64,000 bases of DNA from Tetrahymena thermophila SB210 (GCF_000189635.1 NW_002476209.1:372001-436000); one strand, 5' to 3'. Shown: positions 1 through 13,873, counted from the first letter of the stretch. Notes: a model not told the origin generated them from the sequence alone. Made by a program: numbers and translations.

Positions 1-1213
1 TTTATAACTAGGAATGTCTTTGCTATAAGAAATCTTTTTCATCTTAAAGTTTTCTTATGCTGTCATTGCATCTTCTTCTTGTCTCAAAATAATGCTTATT
101 CAAGTTGTAATGTTTTATTTCAAGATCTTAAACTTTTTTTTCAAGCTGACTTAAATATACTTTGTCGTTTTCTTCTTTTAATCTCAGCTCTTCATCTCTT
201 ACTTTTAATTCCTCTTACAAAGATTCAAATTAGGACTAAAATATTTATCTCTCTTACTATTACTGAGATTTCAAACTTTCATTTTCGACTACAATGCAAT
301 TTAAATTTTCATTTGGGAAATAAACTGTTGTGATTTAGCTTCTCTGGAAATCATTACCTTAAATAGTTCTTAAGAAAGAAAAGATAAATATTTTTTTGAA
401 AATTCTAATTATAATTAGCAAATACCTTTTTTAATTAGTTTGCTAATAAATGTTAAGATCATTTTCTATATTTCTTCCTCTTTCTCCATCTATTAAATTA
501 AGATTGTAAATTTTTTAATAAGCTAATAATAAATTATCTCTTGATAATTTATTTGGATGCTTAAAATAAAATCACTGAATATTTTTTATATTTGATAATT
601 AAAGTAAAAATCTTTTGATATTGTTATGAATAAATTTGAAATTTAAATAAAGAAATCTATTTATTTAAGAGAATCTAAATTTAAAATTTTTAAAAATGAT
701 AAATCTTCATAATTCACTAACAAAATTACTTGGTAGCAAGTTTTTATATACAATTGTTGTATTTTTTTTAGGTTCAGTGAGTGCAATGAGTTCTGCAATT
801 TTTTTTCTATTTTAGACATCTTTGATCTTTAGATCAGCATTCAATCTTGAGAGATTTAGATATGCTATTCTCTCAGAAAAGGTAGACAATTTTTATTCTG
901 TGATGGATTGCTAAATATCTCCAATTGTTTTGACAAGCTATTTCAATTATGTTTCAAGCTAATGCTTATCTTTTAAATTCTCTTTGATTTCTTCAATTTT
1001 TTAAAGCCATTCAGATCTCTCATCTTCAAAAACATCAATCCTTTATCTGTAGTAGTACAAATACTTATTAAATGTATTATCTTCACTATCTGCAATCTTA
1101 TTTTTCAAAATAGTATCCTACTGCTTTAACTCGTTTGTAATGTCTGGAATCTACAATTAGGGAGGTTCAAAATTCTCCTCTCTCTATTAAACTTCTTTTT
1201 CTCCAAAATCCAT
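1..1213 (-). CDS. CCDC77-like coiled-coil protein (3' end beyond the left edge)
   Basis: The start codon is the ATG at 1211-1213. The first exon reads about 168 codons as a charged coiled coil before an in-frame TGA at 707-709. A second coding block (<1..324) is also coiled coil and leaves the window. Between them (325-706) lie one or more introns I cannot place; the second block opens with VYFPNEN. Residues near 105-145 of the first exon (FSERIAYLNL...LKIKDVQNRKKI) and the later VRDEEL register resemble the order of blocks in CCDC77, a centrosome/basal-body coiled-coil family, recalled without a search. An alternative is two genes: a 168-aa ORF at 707-1213, and a second starting at ATG 489 with a 101-nt intron (325-425) that restores phase. 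Coding on this strand is secure; the single-gene model is an inference. Confidence 0.6.
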
Positions 1214-1933
1214 TTTTATTAAATTTTTTGAATATCAAATTGTTAATTTACTTAATAAATATACAAAATCTCTTATTTTTCTTAACAAATTAGATTGCTG
1301 TTTTTAATTTATATTACAATCAACATTCTTTTTATTTTCTTAACAAGATTGATTGATTAATTAATTGATTATATATAACTTTATTGGTTTTATTTAACAA
1401 TCAAGCAAGATATTAGCTTTCTTACTCTTTATCTTTGCTTCAAAATATATTAACAGTACTTAAGTATGTATGTATGGCTGAGCAAAATAAAAAATAACAT
1501 TTTTTAAGGATAATATCAATATGTAGTTAATTTCATATAGTTTAATTCTAAATTTCAAATTTTTACATTAACATTTATTAGAATTAATTTTTAGTATTTT
1601 CTATCAAATTAAAAAAAAATTATATTTTTAAATTATTTAAATTTTTGAATAAATTAATAAAAATAATTTTTCTTTCAAATTTTGTTTAATTCATAAAAAT
1701 AATTCAAATTTTCCAAAAAAATGAATAAAAATTTCATTTTATTTTAATTCAATTAAATTAAAAATTTTTTACAAATTAAATAAGCAGTTTATTAGTTGTA
1801 ATAATGTTTTATTTAATTTCTCTGACAAATTTTAGTATACTTATAGAAATAAAAATAATAAAATTAAGAATAATAACTAATATTTAGTAAATGTATAATA
1901 TAATATATATAATATTCGAATCAAATTAATGTT
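1214..1933. other. Intergenic, A+T-rich
   Basis: No convincing reading frame or RNA. It lies upstream of the coiled-coil gene and downstream of the ceramide synthase gene, so it holds one promoter and one 3' flank. Long runs of A and T only. Confidence 0.6.
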
Positions 1934-3046
1934 TCAATCGTAGCCATTTTTTTCTTTTCCTTAAACGAATGTTAATACAGCTTTACTATAAAAGTATGCC
2001 CAGTAGATGTGCATAACTGCTAGTACGCCAAGCATCACAAGCATGTAGAGGCAAGGAAGGAAAAATATGTCTCTGGGAAGATTTTCGAAATCAAAGTTTA
2101 TAAAAAAGTCATAGCAAGACTTAATGACACATTAGGGGAATATAAAGTTTCTGGTATATAACCAAAGAGGATAAGAAATACAAACAAGAACAGCATTGAA
2201 AGCCATTACTCTGCATTTAAGATCATTGTAGGCTCTAGCAGCTACAAGGAAGACATCGCAGGGGTCGTGCAAGATTAGGACTATTGTACCTACGATTAAG
2301 AAATTCATCATGTAAGAAAACCATATTAAAAACATTGCCAATAAGTGGTGAAGAGAATACTCGTAGAATTTAGGGTCTTTGCGTTTAGCTATAAGCTAGA
2401 AGACTAAGGTGTAGAGATGGGTACCAGCTTAAATTAAATAGAAAAGTCTAAGATATGGAATCTAAGGAACTTCAGGGTATTTCATGAAGAGGTTACTGCA
2501 TTATCCATGCCCTAACATAGTAGGAGGAAGAAAAGCTTAGTTTTTTACAATTAGATAGCCAATAACTGTAGATAAAGTATAATAAATAATGTCAAATGAC
2601 CATTTGCATAGCTGGTCAGCACGTTTCATCCCTTCTTCATAAGTTTTCTTTCTTCTTTCTCCTAGCAGGTCATAGATTTTTTTCTAAAATACTTTTTTAA
2701 TAAAGAACCTGATAATGGCAATTGCGCATGCTGTGAGAACAGAAATATAGAAATCATAGATGGATCCTTTAGGTATATGGATAGTGGCAGGATCATTGTG
2801 AAAGCGATACACTTTTTCTACCAATACGAGACCTATAAAAAGCATAATTAAGAAAGTTATTCTCCAAACTGCTTCATAAATATGTTGGTTGGGATCTATT
2901 TTTTCATCAGACTTTGAGGAGGTACTTTTTTGCTATGAGACTCCTTCATTTTTTTTTGTTAAAGAGTTGCTAGAGTTTTCTGGTGAGTTTCCTTCTCTTT
3001 TGACAACTAAAGAGCTCTTTTCAGTAGGCTTAGAGTCTATCTTCAT
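1934..3046 (-). CDS. LAG1/TLC-domain ceramide synthase
   Basis: Uninterrupted 370-codon frame, ATG at 3044-3046, TGA at 1934-1936. Ceramide synthases acylate a sphingoid base with a fatty acyl-CoA in the ER membrane. The first ~55 residues are polar and Ser/Lys-rich, followed by several hydrophobic segments typical of a TLC domain. The Lag1 motif region is clear: SLHHLLAMFL, then ILHDPCDVFLVAARAYNDL, matching the family pattern of a His-His pair followed by a HD..D.FL helix, and then a membrane segment ending RNFIFP. Length fits fungal and protist LAG1 proteins, and no homeobox-like insert is seen. The C-terminus ends in a short basic, glutamine-containing tail with no dilysine signal. Family assignment is strong; acyl-chain specificity cannot be read from sequence. 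Confidence 0.88.
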
Positions 3047-4487
3047 ATTTACCTATCAAATTTAATTCTTAATCCCTTTGAATTTTCTTTATTTGGTTTT
3101 TACTTTTTTTTTATTTCTTCAATATTAAATTGATATAAAATTAAGACTCTCTTTCTGCTTTTAATAATATTAAATGCCTTAGAATTGAGGTACTCAAATT
3201 TATCTATTTGAATTAATAATATTATAAATATTCAATCATTGTAAATTTTCTTTTCAAGACCTCTAAGCAATAAATTTTGAGTATTTTTTTTTTAAATAGG
3301 TAACTGACCACTCGTTTTACTGTAAATTCATATTTCATGAGTTTAACTAACTTTTTAACATTTAAATCCACCTTCATAATATTATATTTAATTTTTTTAC
3401 TAATTTACCCATTCTATCTCAATTCACAATCAAATCTTCAAGGTATATCTGTAATGTCTGCTAGCAACCTCATTAAATCCAATTTTAAATTTTTTTCATT
3501 TAAATACTGAATTGAAATTAAAAAAACTCATTTTTAAAGAAATTTTTTTGTTAAATTTAACAATAATTTTAAAAATTAAATCGAGAAGTAGCCATATTTA
3601 GCGCTTTCATTTTTATTTTTATCAGTTTTTAAATATTTATAAATAATATTTTTTAAAATTATTAGTGTTTAAAGTAAATTTAAGGTGAGTATTTAAGTAA
3701 ACATTCGCTATTGCTTTTACATTTTTTTTTAATTGATTTCCCTCTTTTATTCTCATCTATTTTTTCATCTTTTTGTATGCTAATTTAATTTTATACAAAC
3801 CTTATATTGACAATTTACTCCTTAAAATAGGTCATTATTCAAAAAATTTAATTTGAAAAAATATGGATTATTTTTAATTTTATGAGCTTAAAAAAGCAAA
3901 TAGTTCAATTAAATATTTTTCAAAAATAAAAACATTTTTAAAATATTTATAAATAAATTTTATTTAAAAAAACACAAGAAACTCTTTTTGGATTTTCAAA
4001 TCAATAAATAAGAAGTATCACAAAATGAATTTTATTTACCAATTAAACACTCGTCTTAAGATTTAGGTCTAAAACAGAAACTATAAAGTATTTAAATGAT
4101 TTAAATTATCTTCATATAATAAACAACTATAATATGAATGTATAATAAAGATATAGTCGGTTGAAATTTAGAATAAATTGCTTATGCAGCTTCGTATGAA
4201 GAATGAAAACTTTAAAAATATAAATAAAAATATAAACTTTAAATTTTTCTTTGTGTGAATAAAAAGAATAAATGTGAATTAAAATCTAAACAACAATGCA
4301 TATTTTTAATATATAATATTTGAAGATAGATTAATAAATGAATTAATGTTAACGTTATAGGCTATTTATTGATTATCAAAAACTTTACCAATTATTTTGA
4401 AAAATAGTGAAAAATCAAATAATATAAAGTAAGAATTTATATCTAAAAGGGTGTCAGATAAATTGTAAAATAGGTTATTGAGGGAGT
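3047..4487. other. Divergent intergenic region
   Basis: Lies between two genes that point away from each other, so it should contain both promoters. Very A+T-rich, no coding frame longer than expected by chance, and no recognisable RNA gene. Confidence 0.6.
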
Positions 4488-7400
4488 ATGCTTCTTAATA
4501 ATAATCAAATAGCAGGTAAGTAGTTGGCGGGCAACAATACCAATTAGAAAGCTCTGTAAAACATAACTAACTCATAGAATTCGTTTTAGTTTACCCACAA
4601 TTAATTTGGTAATTAAGCGGCTAGTATTAAGCCACCATAGTAAAAGCAGGTTTCATTTGGTGGAGATTAAATTTCAAAAATAAATTCTGAAAAGCCATCT
4701 AATGATGTTTCATTTGTTTCAAATAATGCATCTAATAATTAATAAAATGAACCATTTTTTGGAATTTCAAAATAAAACTAACAAAATGCTCAAAATAGTT
4801 TGAATATAAAAACTAATTATGATAGCAATAGAAATTAGCAATAAAAAATTCAAACTAACTTTAAGCAAGAGAATGGAGAGACATTAAAAGATTTAGTTCA
4901 TTAATCTGATCAGACTTTAAAATAGCTAGAAGATTAGTTTAAAAGTTTGAATGTTGGTGGTGCTAATACAAGCTCAAAAATGGTTAACTTCGATTCAAAT
5001 TTATCTTCAAATAATTACCAAAGAAACTTTCCTACTTAAGGAGAAAGTAATATAAAGTCCCTCATTTCAGACATTGACAAAATCATTTAGTAAGCATAAA
5101 ATCAAACAAAGCAACTAACTTCTAATGAGGATGGAGGGTTTAAGATTTAAAATCCATATGGCTATAATTCTAATTAATTTGATGAAAGAAGCAGAGCTGA
5201 TAAAAGGACATCATAGTCTCCATCTAAAAATAAACACCGCAATAAAAAAAAGCATAAATCTAAAAGCCAAAGAAAAAAAAGCAAGAAAAGTAAAAAGAGA
5301 GATGAATCATTTTCAGATGACGATACTAGCTCTTATTCAGGAGAATCTGATTCAGTAATCTAAGAATAAAATGAATCTTATTAGGATGAATCATCTTATG
5401 AAGAAAATTATGATGATGATTATGATAGCGGAAATTATAATAGTAAAAATAAATACTATAAAAAGAAAAGAAACTAATCAAATTAATATCAAAAGAAAAG
5501 ACGCTCTAGTGAAAACAGAAATGAAATAAATGATGCTAAAAGTCTTTCAAATTATTCGAGAGCTCGTTCTATCAATTCAAAAACAAATCAAAACCATATC
5601 AATTAAGGAGCTAATGGATTATAGAAATCTTAACTAAAAAACCTTCCTAATATGAATGGCGGTATGAGATTTGAACCAAGTGTTTAGAGTAGTGCTTCTA
5701 AATAAAAACCATAATCCTAAATTAACTACCAGAGTCAAATAGGAGGTTTTAGGAGATGCCATGACGAAAGTATGGATAATATTAAAAATACAGATGACTC
5801 TTTTGATATCAATGATGATTTTAATATAAAAGATAATAACCAAAGCTCTCATAAAAAAAATAAAAATAACAATTATAATAGCAATAATTATAATTTTAAA
5901 AAGAAAAAATAAAATAATGATAATCAATACGAAGATTATGAAGAATAAAATAGAAGAAACTATCAAGATTTCTCTCCAAATAATTAAGATGATTAATACC
6001 TTATGCAAAAATATTAATCATTCAAAGAATTAAGTGTTTAAAGTAATTTGTAAAGTAGGATATAAAACCAAAAGTAGTAACTTTAATAGATGCAGGTCGC
6101 TGCTGATGAAGACTTAGTATTTTGCATAAACTGTGAGGAGTATATTAAGGCAGATAAAGTAGATGAACACTCAAATATTTGTGAAGCATCAAAAAATGAT
6201 TACAGGAATTTAAGTAAAAATTAAATTTTACAAAAAATAAATGAAAAATTAATAAAAATCCGTTATCTGGTGAAAAATAAGAGTTCTCACATAGTAAACA
6301 TGCCATCTTTAAACATATAACAGTAAGGATTGATTTAATTGTATGATTAAATCTTAGATATTCTAAGTATATGCATTGAAAATAACTAAGAAAAGTAGAC
6401 CTTATAAGAGGCAGAATTTGATGTAAAAAACATAAATTTACAATTAATGAGAAATACTCATAGTTCTTCTTTATATTTACTTTATCTAACGCAAAAAGTA
6501 ATTGAATTCGTTTAAAGAAAGTATGAGTTTATTGATAAATACGGAAACTATAATGAATTCAATGAAAATTATTAACAATAATACCAAATGAATAACAATT
6601 AATTATAATAGTAAAGAGATTTAAACAACTTCTCAAATAACATAGACGCAATTTCAATAGCATCTTCTAATTTTAATAACCGACAAAATATAAATCAAAA
6701 TAATAATCCTTAATTCTAAACAAATCAAAGGGCTATAGCTTTTAACACAAAAGCAAGAGACCCTATAAAAATTTTTAACAAAATTGAAGAAGATTTATAA
6801 GTTTTAAATCAAAATCATAATATTCAATAACAGTAAAGCTAGTTAAAATCTAATAACGGACTTCCTCCAAGGTAGCCAAACTCTTAAAACCAAGCCACAA
6901 ACCTAAGAAATAATATATTTACTTAAGCTTAATCCCCTAATAAGCAAGCCTTTTAAAGCAATGCTAGAGATATTTATTAATCTCCGTAAACAAGGTACTA
7001 ACAAAACTCTAATTTAAATTAGATTTCTCCAGTATAATCAGGCTAATAATAATCATTCTAATAATAATAATAATAATAAAATAGCTTAAATTAAATAAGA
7101 AATTCTAATTTTAGTCTAAAGCAGCTAGACTCTTAATAAACTTAAAGAATTCAAAATATTTAGAATTAAGTACAACCCTTTTAATTTACATCATAAAATT
7201 AAGATTAACAAGTTTTGTCTTAATTAAATCATGTAAAAAAATTAAATACTGGTAATTCATTGACTAACCTACATGAAGATGCTTAAAGCCTGAACTAGCA
7301 ACAAAAGTAGAAAAAGAAAATATTCTCTGATGTACAGTAATAATAAGCACCCATCCCTATAATGCATGGCAGGTAGTTCACAAGTTAAAGTGAAAAATCC

Positions 7401-7997
7401 TAAGATAATTTTGAGTATTCCTACAAAAATTAAACAGCAAGATGGTAACACCCCTAACAATAGTAATAACAGTAATTGGTACAGCATCATCAAATTCAAT
7501 AGCATAATTAAATACAACCATAGCATCATCAATAGTAGTAATAATAATAATAATAGCAATAAATATAAATTTAGTAATAGAATTAGATTTAACATTAACC
7601 AAATTAAATTTTTAGCAGTAATTTAAATAATTCTAATTTTGGAGTTTATTAATCTTAACCTGTTTTAAATACAAAAGAACCTTACTCAGGAAATTTGTAA
7701 AGCAACATGATTTAAAATAGTAATTAAAATTTGAATAGTAACGTAAATATATAGGCGCAATAAGACAAAGGCTCACCTTACAAAGTATAGTCTCCATATA
7801 AAGTACAATCAAATTATGAAGACAAAAACTATACAGTTGCATAAAAATAAAAATTCTTTGTATTGGCTATTTAACTTAAAAAAAGTTATCCTTAATCATA
7901 AATATTTTTGATTGCTGATTTATGGCAAGAAGCTATGCAATTAAAACTACAAGAAATTGATTGGGAAAAATTTATTATCCAAAAGTTTTAATAGTGA
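4488..7997 (+). CDS. Q/N/S-rich protein with a C2HC zinc-finger-like motif
   Basis: Single open frame of 1169 codons with no intron; an in-frame TGA lies just upstream of the ATG at 4488, so the start is well supported. Most of the protein is low-complexity N, Q, S and K. Residues ~234-275 form a very basic Lys/Ser/Arg block followed by an acidic Ser/Asp/Glu block. Around residue 546 is FCINCEEYIKADKVDEHSNI ending in Cys, a C-x2-C...H-x4-C arrangement expected to bind one zinc. A moderately hydrophobic helical segment follows. The long Q-rich tail includes runs of TAA/TAG codons (for example 7042-7078), and the last ~45 residues return to normal complexity (VLAIQLKKSY, LWQEAMQLKL). I do not recognise the family; basic plus acidic low complexity suggests a scaffold or nuclear protein, but that is inference. 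Confidence 0.8.
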
Positions 7998-9024
7998 CAA
8001 AAATTTTTAATTGAATCGTGTAAGCCTCAAAAGAAGGATGGATGTAGATATTTTGTTTCTTCAATTTGTAACAATTTTATAATAAACTCTAATTTATATT
8101 CCCACTATTATTAAAAATTTAATTAATCATTATTTATAATTTGATTTATTTGTTAATTAATTAACTAATCTTCTGACATTTCAAGAAATTTGAAGTTTAT
8201 TTTTCTATACTTTCAAAATTAGTCGATAATATTTTTTTTTGATTCATTGGTTGATTTATTTTTGGTCTTTTTTGAATTAAATAGAGCAATAAAAATAGTT
8301 ACTGAATATAAATTTTAGTATTTTATTTTACCTTAAGTAATTAGTAACACAAGACAACATTGTTTTAAAAGATTTAAATCATCTTTTTTTTTAAGTAAAT
8401 AAGTATTTAGGTCTACAAGTGAATTTTTTTAAGAAAAATAGAAATAAAAGTGTAAAATTAAATTTGGACTTTATTTAAATTCTAATATTGCAAAATAAAT
8501 GCTTAATAAAGAGTAATTTATTGCTTTTTAAGATTAGTTACACTTGAAAAATATGCCATTTTAATAGATTTTAAGAAATGCAAAAATTTTGATCAGTATG
8601 ATGCTTAACTATATATAGAAGAAAAAAAATATATATTTAATAAAGTTTACTTTTCTTGAAATATCTAAATAAAATTTAAATATAAAAATTGTCATTGACA
8701 TAATTTTCTGCATATTTTAATTTTATTTAATTGCTTTATTACTTAGTAATCATATGCTATGTTTATTTTTAATAGAAACATTAAGGTACAATTGCAAATT
8801 ATTTATAAACAAAAATTTAATAGTATATAAGATATAGATTACTTTCTAAATATCAGCCAAGATAATTAAAACCAAAGTTTTCGTTTGATTAAAAAAGCTA
8901 TTAGTTTGCAGTAAATTTTAGAATTAATAAAATTTAGAAAGAGGAAGATAACTAAAAGATTTCATTTGTTTAAAACTTGTCTCCTCATTTTTCAATTTAG
9001 AGAATAAAACACAATAGAACAAAT
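7998..9024. other. Intergenic, A+T-rich
   Basis: 3' flank of the zinc-finger gene and promoter region of the kinase-like gene. No supported frame or RNA. Confidence 0.6.
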
Positions 9025-12000
9025 ATGAATGGAGAAAATTCTTCTAATAGTATTAAGTAATCTTAAATAGAGGAAGTTAAATAAAGTTTGAACAGGATAA
9101 CATTGAATTTTAGGAGTAAAGAACTATAGTAGCAGTATGAATTAGGAGTGTATAAATCAAAAGCGAATTAACTCATCAAAATTTATCTTCTTCTCACTCT
9201 AGTCACTGCAGCAGGCATTATTCAATATTCAATAAAAGCTTAAAGTTAAAATAATACAATTTTTTTAATCGATTTAGTAAGCCTGACCTTTATTTTTGCT
9301 TTAATTACTTGTTTGCTTAAATACTTACCAAAATTTATATGTCTATGGAATTTGATTGCTATTCTCTGCTACAACACTCACGTGATTGTCTTATATTTTT
9401 TAAGTACTAATATATAAACTTAGCATGATTTTTTAGGATTTGCCTTAATCAGCACAGTAGCTTGTTTTATAGTATAGCGCTACAATCATAATTTTTTATT
9501 AATCCTTTTGAGCCTTCTCACTACATTTGCTTCATTTAGTTTGTATTTAGAATACTCATTATACGGTTTTTTATCTATTGCACTAATTATATCTCTGTAT
9601 AGTCTATACCAAACAGAATACCTCTAACGACAGGCTTTTTGGTTTGAGAGGTTCAATTGCTAATAAAATCATATTATTGAGAATGTTGTCACATCTTCAC
9701 TGTTCTACATAAGGTATTTAATTTATTTAAACACTTAACAAGCTAATTGATTTCTTTTTAAAATATTACACTTTTAATAATATATTTTCGATCTTTAATT
9801 TACAAATATTGCAAAATAAGCAATTGAATCAATGAATGTTCCTAATTAATTATAATTCTAAGATGTATTTTTGAAGTAGAATTTTAGATAAAATAAACTA
9901 AAGAGACTATTTTTGTTCTTAATAAATAAATTTTTCATTTCAAATTTAAAGGCAAAAAAGAATGCCTTTTTGCAAATTAGGTTATCTCTAATTTATTAGG
10001 CCAGTAATTAAAAATTAATTAATCATTTATGTTATCTCTCATTGTTTTAATATAATTAAAAAAAATATCCTTCCAAAAAAAAGCTAGTGAATATTATTTA
10101 TTTCTTTTTTTGTTAATTCAAATGTAAGTTACTCCAATATTTTTAATTCAGTTTGGCATCAAAAATTACAAATTACATTATAAATAAATGTCTTGCTTTC
10201 TTTTCCTATTGTTTGAGCTTACCATATTTATACTCACAATTAATATTAAAGGTATAATTAAAAAGAAGAGAGACTTGAATTTTAGAGAGGAAACAAAAGA
10301 TTTTGTGATAAATTTGAAGTTAAGGACGATGACTCAATGAGATATTTTTTAAAAAATACAAAAATTTCTCATAAATCTGAAGAACAATAGACTATTAATT
10401 CAATGTGGAATAGCGTAAATAATAACTGGAAAAGTAGTCTTGATGGACTAATACATATTAAAATAAAAGAATAAGAGACCAAGATATAAACATAACTTAA
10501 CCTTAATGTAATAAACAAATAAATAAAAGACCTTGAAAATGAAATTGATAAAGAAAAAAATTAGGTAAGCAACAATCAGTAATTAATACAATAGCAGCTA
10601 TCAAACAATTAGACAAATCCCTAGCCCCTAAGCATCATAGAAAGTAATGGATAATCAGGCTACCTTTCTCATAAATCATCTCCAGTTCAAAAGAAAAATT
10701 CTCCAAAGGCAATTAGTAAAATGGCTGCTGCATAAGCTACTTTACTATAAAATGATATAAATTTAAACGAAATAGATAAAGAAAAATAGATTCTTTCAAG
10801 AGACGAGTTAGATAATAATTTAATTCCATCTTCTTCTTATATGAGTAGATAAAATATAAATATTTTCTCTCCACCTAATTAGAACAGGAAAAACTACCTC
10901 CTCACTGACGAATAAGCTTCAGCTTCAAAAAAAGCATATGGAGAAGACGAATAGGAAAAAGAAAGAGATGATTCAAAAGATCAAAGCAAGTAAATGATTC
11001 ATAAAAACAAAAAATTGAAAAGAATTAATTCTGGACTTCAAAATATTAACCAGCCTTCTCCTTAAATGAATTTACAGAGGACTTTTACATGGAGAAATAA
11101 TAGTTCCGATACTTAAGTATATAAGGCAAAATACACAAATTAGGCTGGCGAAAAAATAAAATTTTTAGTAAGTTATTAAATTTTAATTTTAATTAAGAAA
11201 ATATTAAAAAATATACACAGAAAACTATAATTTGATTGATTAAGAACTTTTTTTTTTAAGTAGCATAACTGAAAAAACTATTGTTTATTAATTAATTAAT
11301 TTATTTATAAAAAAGATAAGGATATTAATATTTAAAATGAATGACACTTACATTGCAGTAAGCATTGAAAAAGAAGAAAAAAGTAAAAAATATAAATAGC
11401 TTAAAAATAAAATTTAGTTTTTTGAATAAGTATTTAACCAAATGATTAAAGATTGCGACAAAGTATCTTAATAAGAAGTAAGTGTTCTAAGAAAATTAAT
11501 TTAACTTTCTAGTTTATAGCAGCAGTAAATATAGTAATTAAACTAAACAAATTAAAATAATACAAACTAACTTTCTTCTTAGCTATTATCTCTTAATATT
11601 GAATGTCCAAGAAGATAATCTATTGAGAAAAACCTATTAAAATAAAATACAAGAGAATCATCTTTTTCAATCTCTAACCAAGAAAAAAAAGAATTTGGAA
11701 GTCTAAGATAAATAAAATAAAAAGAGCAATCTCAAATAACAAATTTAAACACAGCAGCAACTAGCAGTCATTAGTAAGATGTTAATGCTACTTTAAATTA
11801 AGATAACAACAATGTTTTAGGGTCCGTATAAGCATTTGTTAATACTTATTAAAACAATTCTTTGTTTTAGATAAACTAACAGACAGGGATACTTAAAAAA
11901 CCCTCATTGTAATGTTCACCTGTAAATTAATAGATTGCTTATAAGAGCTCAAAGTACATAACAAATATTCAGGATATTCCTTAAAGAATATCATTTTAGG

Positions 12001-13259
12001 TTTAGAATAATACTACAAATGTAGGAAATAATGCAGCCTCCACTATATTAAAATCAGATTTAAATGAAATTTCAAAAGTGATCTCACCATCTGAAAAATA
12101 AGTATAAATTGAATATCAATCAGTGCTTCCAAACTAATCGTTATTTTATTAACTTAATCAAAGCCTTTTTAAACCTGCTTAACAAAATACATAATCACTA
12201 TATTAATTTAGCACTTTTAATAATATTTTAAAAAATGGTATTCCACCTCCTAACAATGGCACCAATAATTTACAACAAAGCCACTCATAAATTTAACAAA
12301 ATATATATAAATTGCTGTCTTTAGTTTATAATAACAAATACCATATTACGAATTATAATTATTTTTTTTAATTCTTTAAAAAACGCACTCATCTAGAAAC
12401 ATTTACAAATATTAATCTGTCATTTATTATAGAAAATGTCGTTTAAATGCTTAAACAAGAGGCTAAACTATAAAAAATATAAATCTATACTGACTATTTT
12501 GACAATGATGTAAAAGTAAACACAGATCAAAATGCTCTCCGCCAAATTATATATAATCTATTATACAATGCTATTTAAAATACTCCTAAAAATGGATTCA
12601 TCGCTCTAAGAGTTTAAGTCGATAGTAAATATAATGACTGCATAAAAATTAAAATAAGAAATTCCCTCAAATAGAATTCACCTGATAAATCTATGTTATC
12701 AACTCCATATTAAGAAGATTGTAAATTTAAGTTAGAAGAAATGATTAGCTATCTTAAAAGAAAGGGTAGGGTAAACCTTGGATTGAGAATTTCATAAAGG
12801 TTAATTAAAATTCTTGGCCCTACAGATAAAATTATTTTAAAAGGAGAGAAAATAGACTGTTTTTAAGTAGAATTTTCTTTTTATGCGAACTTAAATGTTG
12901 TTTAAAAAGGAAGTCTTACATAATTTCCTTCATAGAAAGCCCTTCACTCAAGTCATGCAAACTCTTATGATAAAAATAATAATCTAAGTGAAAAAGGTCT
13001 AAATGCCTCTAACTTTTAGAATATTGCTGCTAATTCTGACGGATAAGTTTCAGAATAACCCAAAAAAAATTTGCTAGGATTATATTAAACAATTTTTAAA
13101 GCCCAAAACCCATTCTAAAGTTAATAGCAAGATAGAATAATAAATTCCGATTAGTCTTTTGATAGTTTTGTAGAATAATTATAAAACTAAGAGTAAGCTA
13201 TCGAATAAGATTTTGAAAGAAAAGTGTTCTCTGCTGATAGATTTAAGCATCTTAAGTGA
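9025..13259 (+). CDS. Degenerate membrane histidine-kinase-like protein
   Basis: Exon 1 (9025-9713) encodes a polar N-terminus and about six membrane segments (LLTLVTAAGI, LIDLVSLTFI, LIAILCYN and others). The proposed intron 9714-9887 ends in TTTTAG and keeps phase. Exon 2 begins at 9888. A donor at 10124 joins an exon beginning near 10218 or 10266; both keep phase, and extra small introns here cannot be excluded. The intron 11168-11315 (148 nt) is well supported, and the last exon 11316-13259 is continuous, giving roughly 1260 aa. Residues encoded around 12530-12600 carry a GHKL N-box (DQNALRQIIYNLLYNAIQNT). The position aligned with the H-box has no His, the DxGxG G1 loop is replaced (KIRNSLKQNS), and no receiver domain follows. 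A weak G2 remnant (VNLGLRISQRL) remains. It probably lacks kinase activity. Confidence 0.75.
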
Positions 13260-13873
13260 TAAATATTAATCTTAACAACTTATTGAAATTATTTATATCT
13301 AATTTTTTTTGTATATACTTAATCATAATAAAATTAAAAAAATATATTTTATCTTAAATTAAATATTTTCCTATTCTTAATTGAATTATTATATAATAGT
13401 ATAATAATAATACATAAATAAAATATTATCGAAAATCATATGTAAATTTCTTATTCTGGTAATAAATTGGTTAAAAAGCATAAATATACTTTTATTAATT
13501 AAATATTTATCTGTTAAATTGTGATATATATTAAACTACCTAATATTCATTTACAAACATAAACTTATTGAAATTATGCTGACTGGATACATCAAATTAG
13601 CAGAGTTTCAAAATCTGGATTAGATGTATGTAATTCTTAAATACACAATACAATTTTTAACAAACTTAATATTTGTTTGAATAATATTTAAATTAGAAAT
13701 TGATGAAATTTTTTTTTCATAAAAAACTATTAGTGTAATAGTTCTTTATATGTAAGCTAATTTTTTTTATTTTAAAACAAGCAAACAAATAATTATCTCA
13801 GATAAATTATAAATATATTTTTATATAAATTTTGAAAGTAGTATTTTAATATAATTATTTTTTTTGTTTACAA
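13260..13873. other. Convergent 3' flanks
   Basis: Short A+T-rich gap between two genes that end toward each other. Nothing coding is supported. Confidence 0.6.

Noticed and set aside
7042-7078. TAA microsatellite
   Set aside because: It is coding: consecutive TAA codons for a glutamine run in the zinc-finger protein, not an intergenic repeat.
7269-7842. Several frames opposite the zinc-finger-protein gene, including Leu-rich ones
   Set aside because: They are antisense or frame-shifted readings of CAA/TAA/TAG glutamine and AAT runs in the real coding frame.
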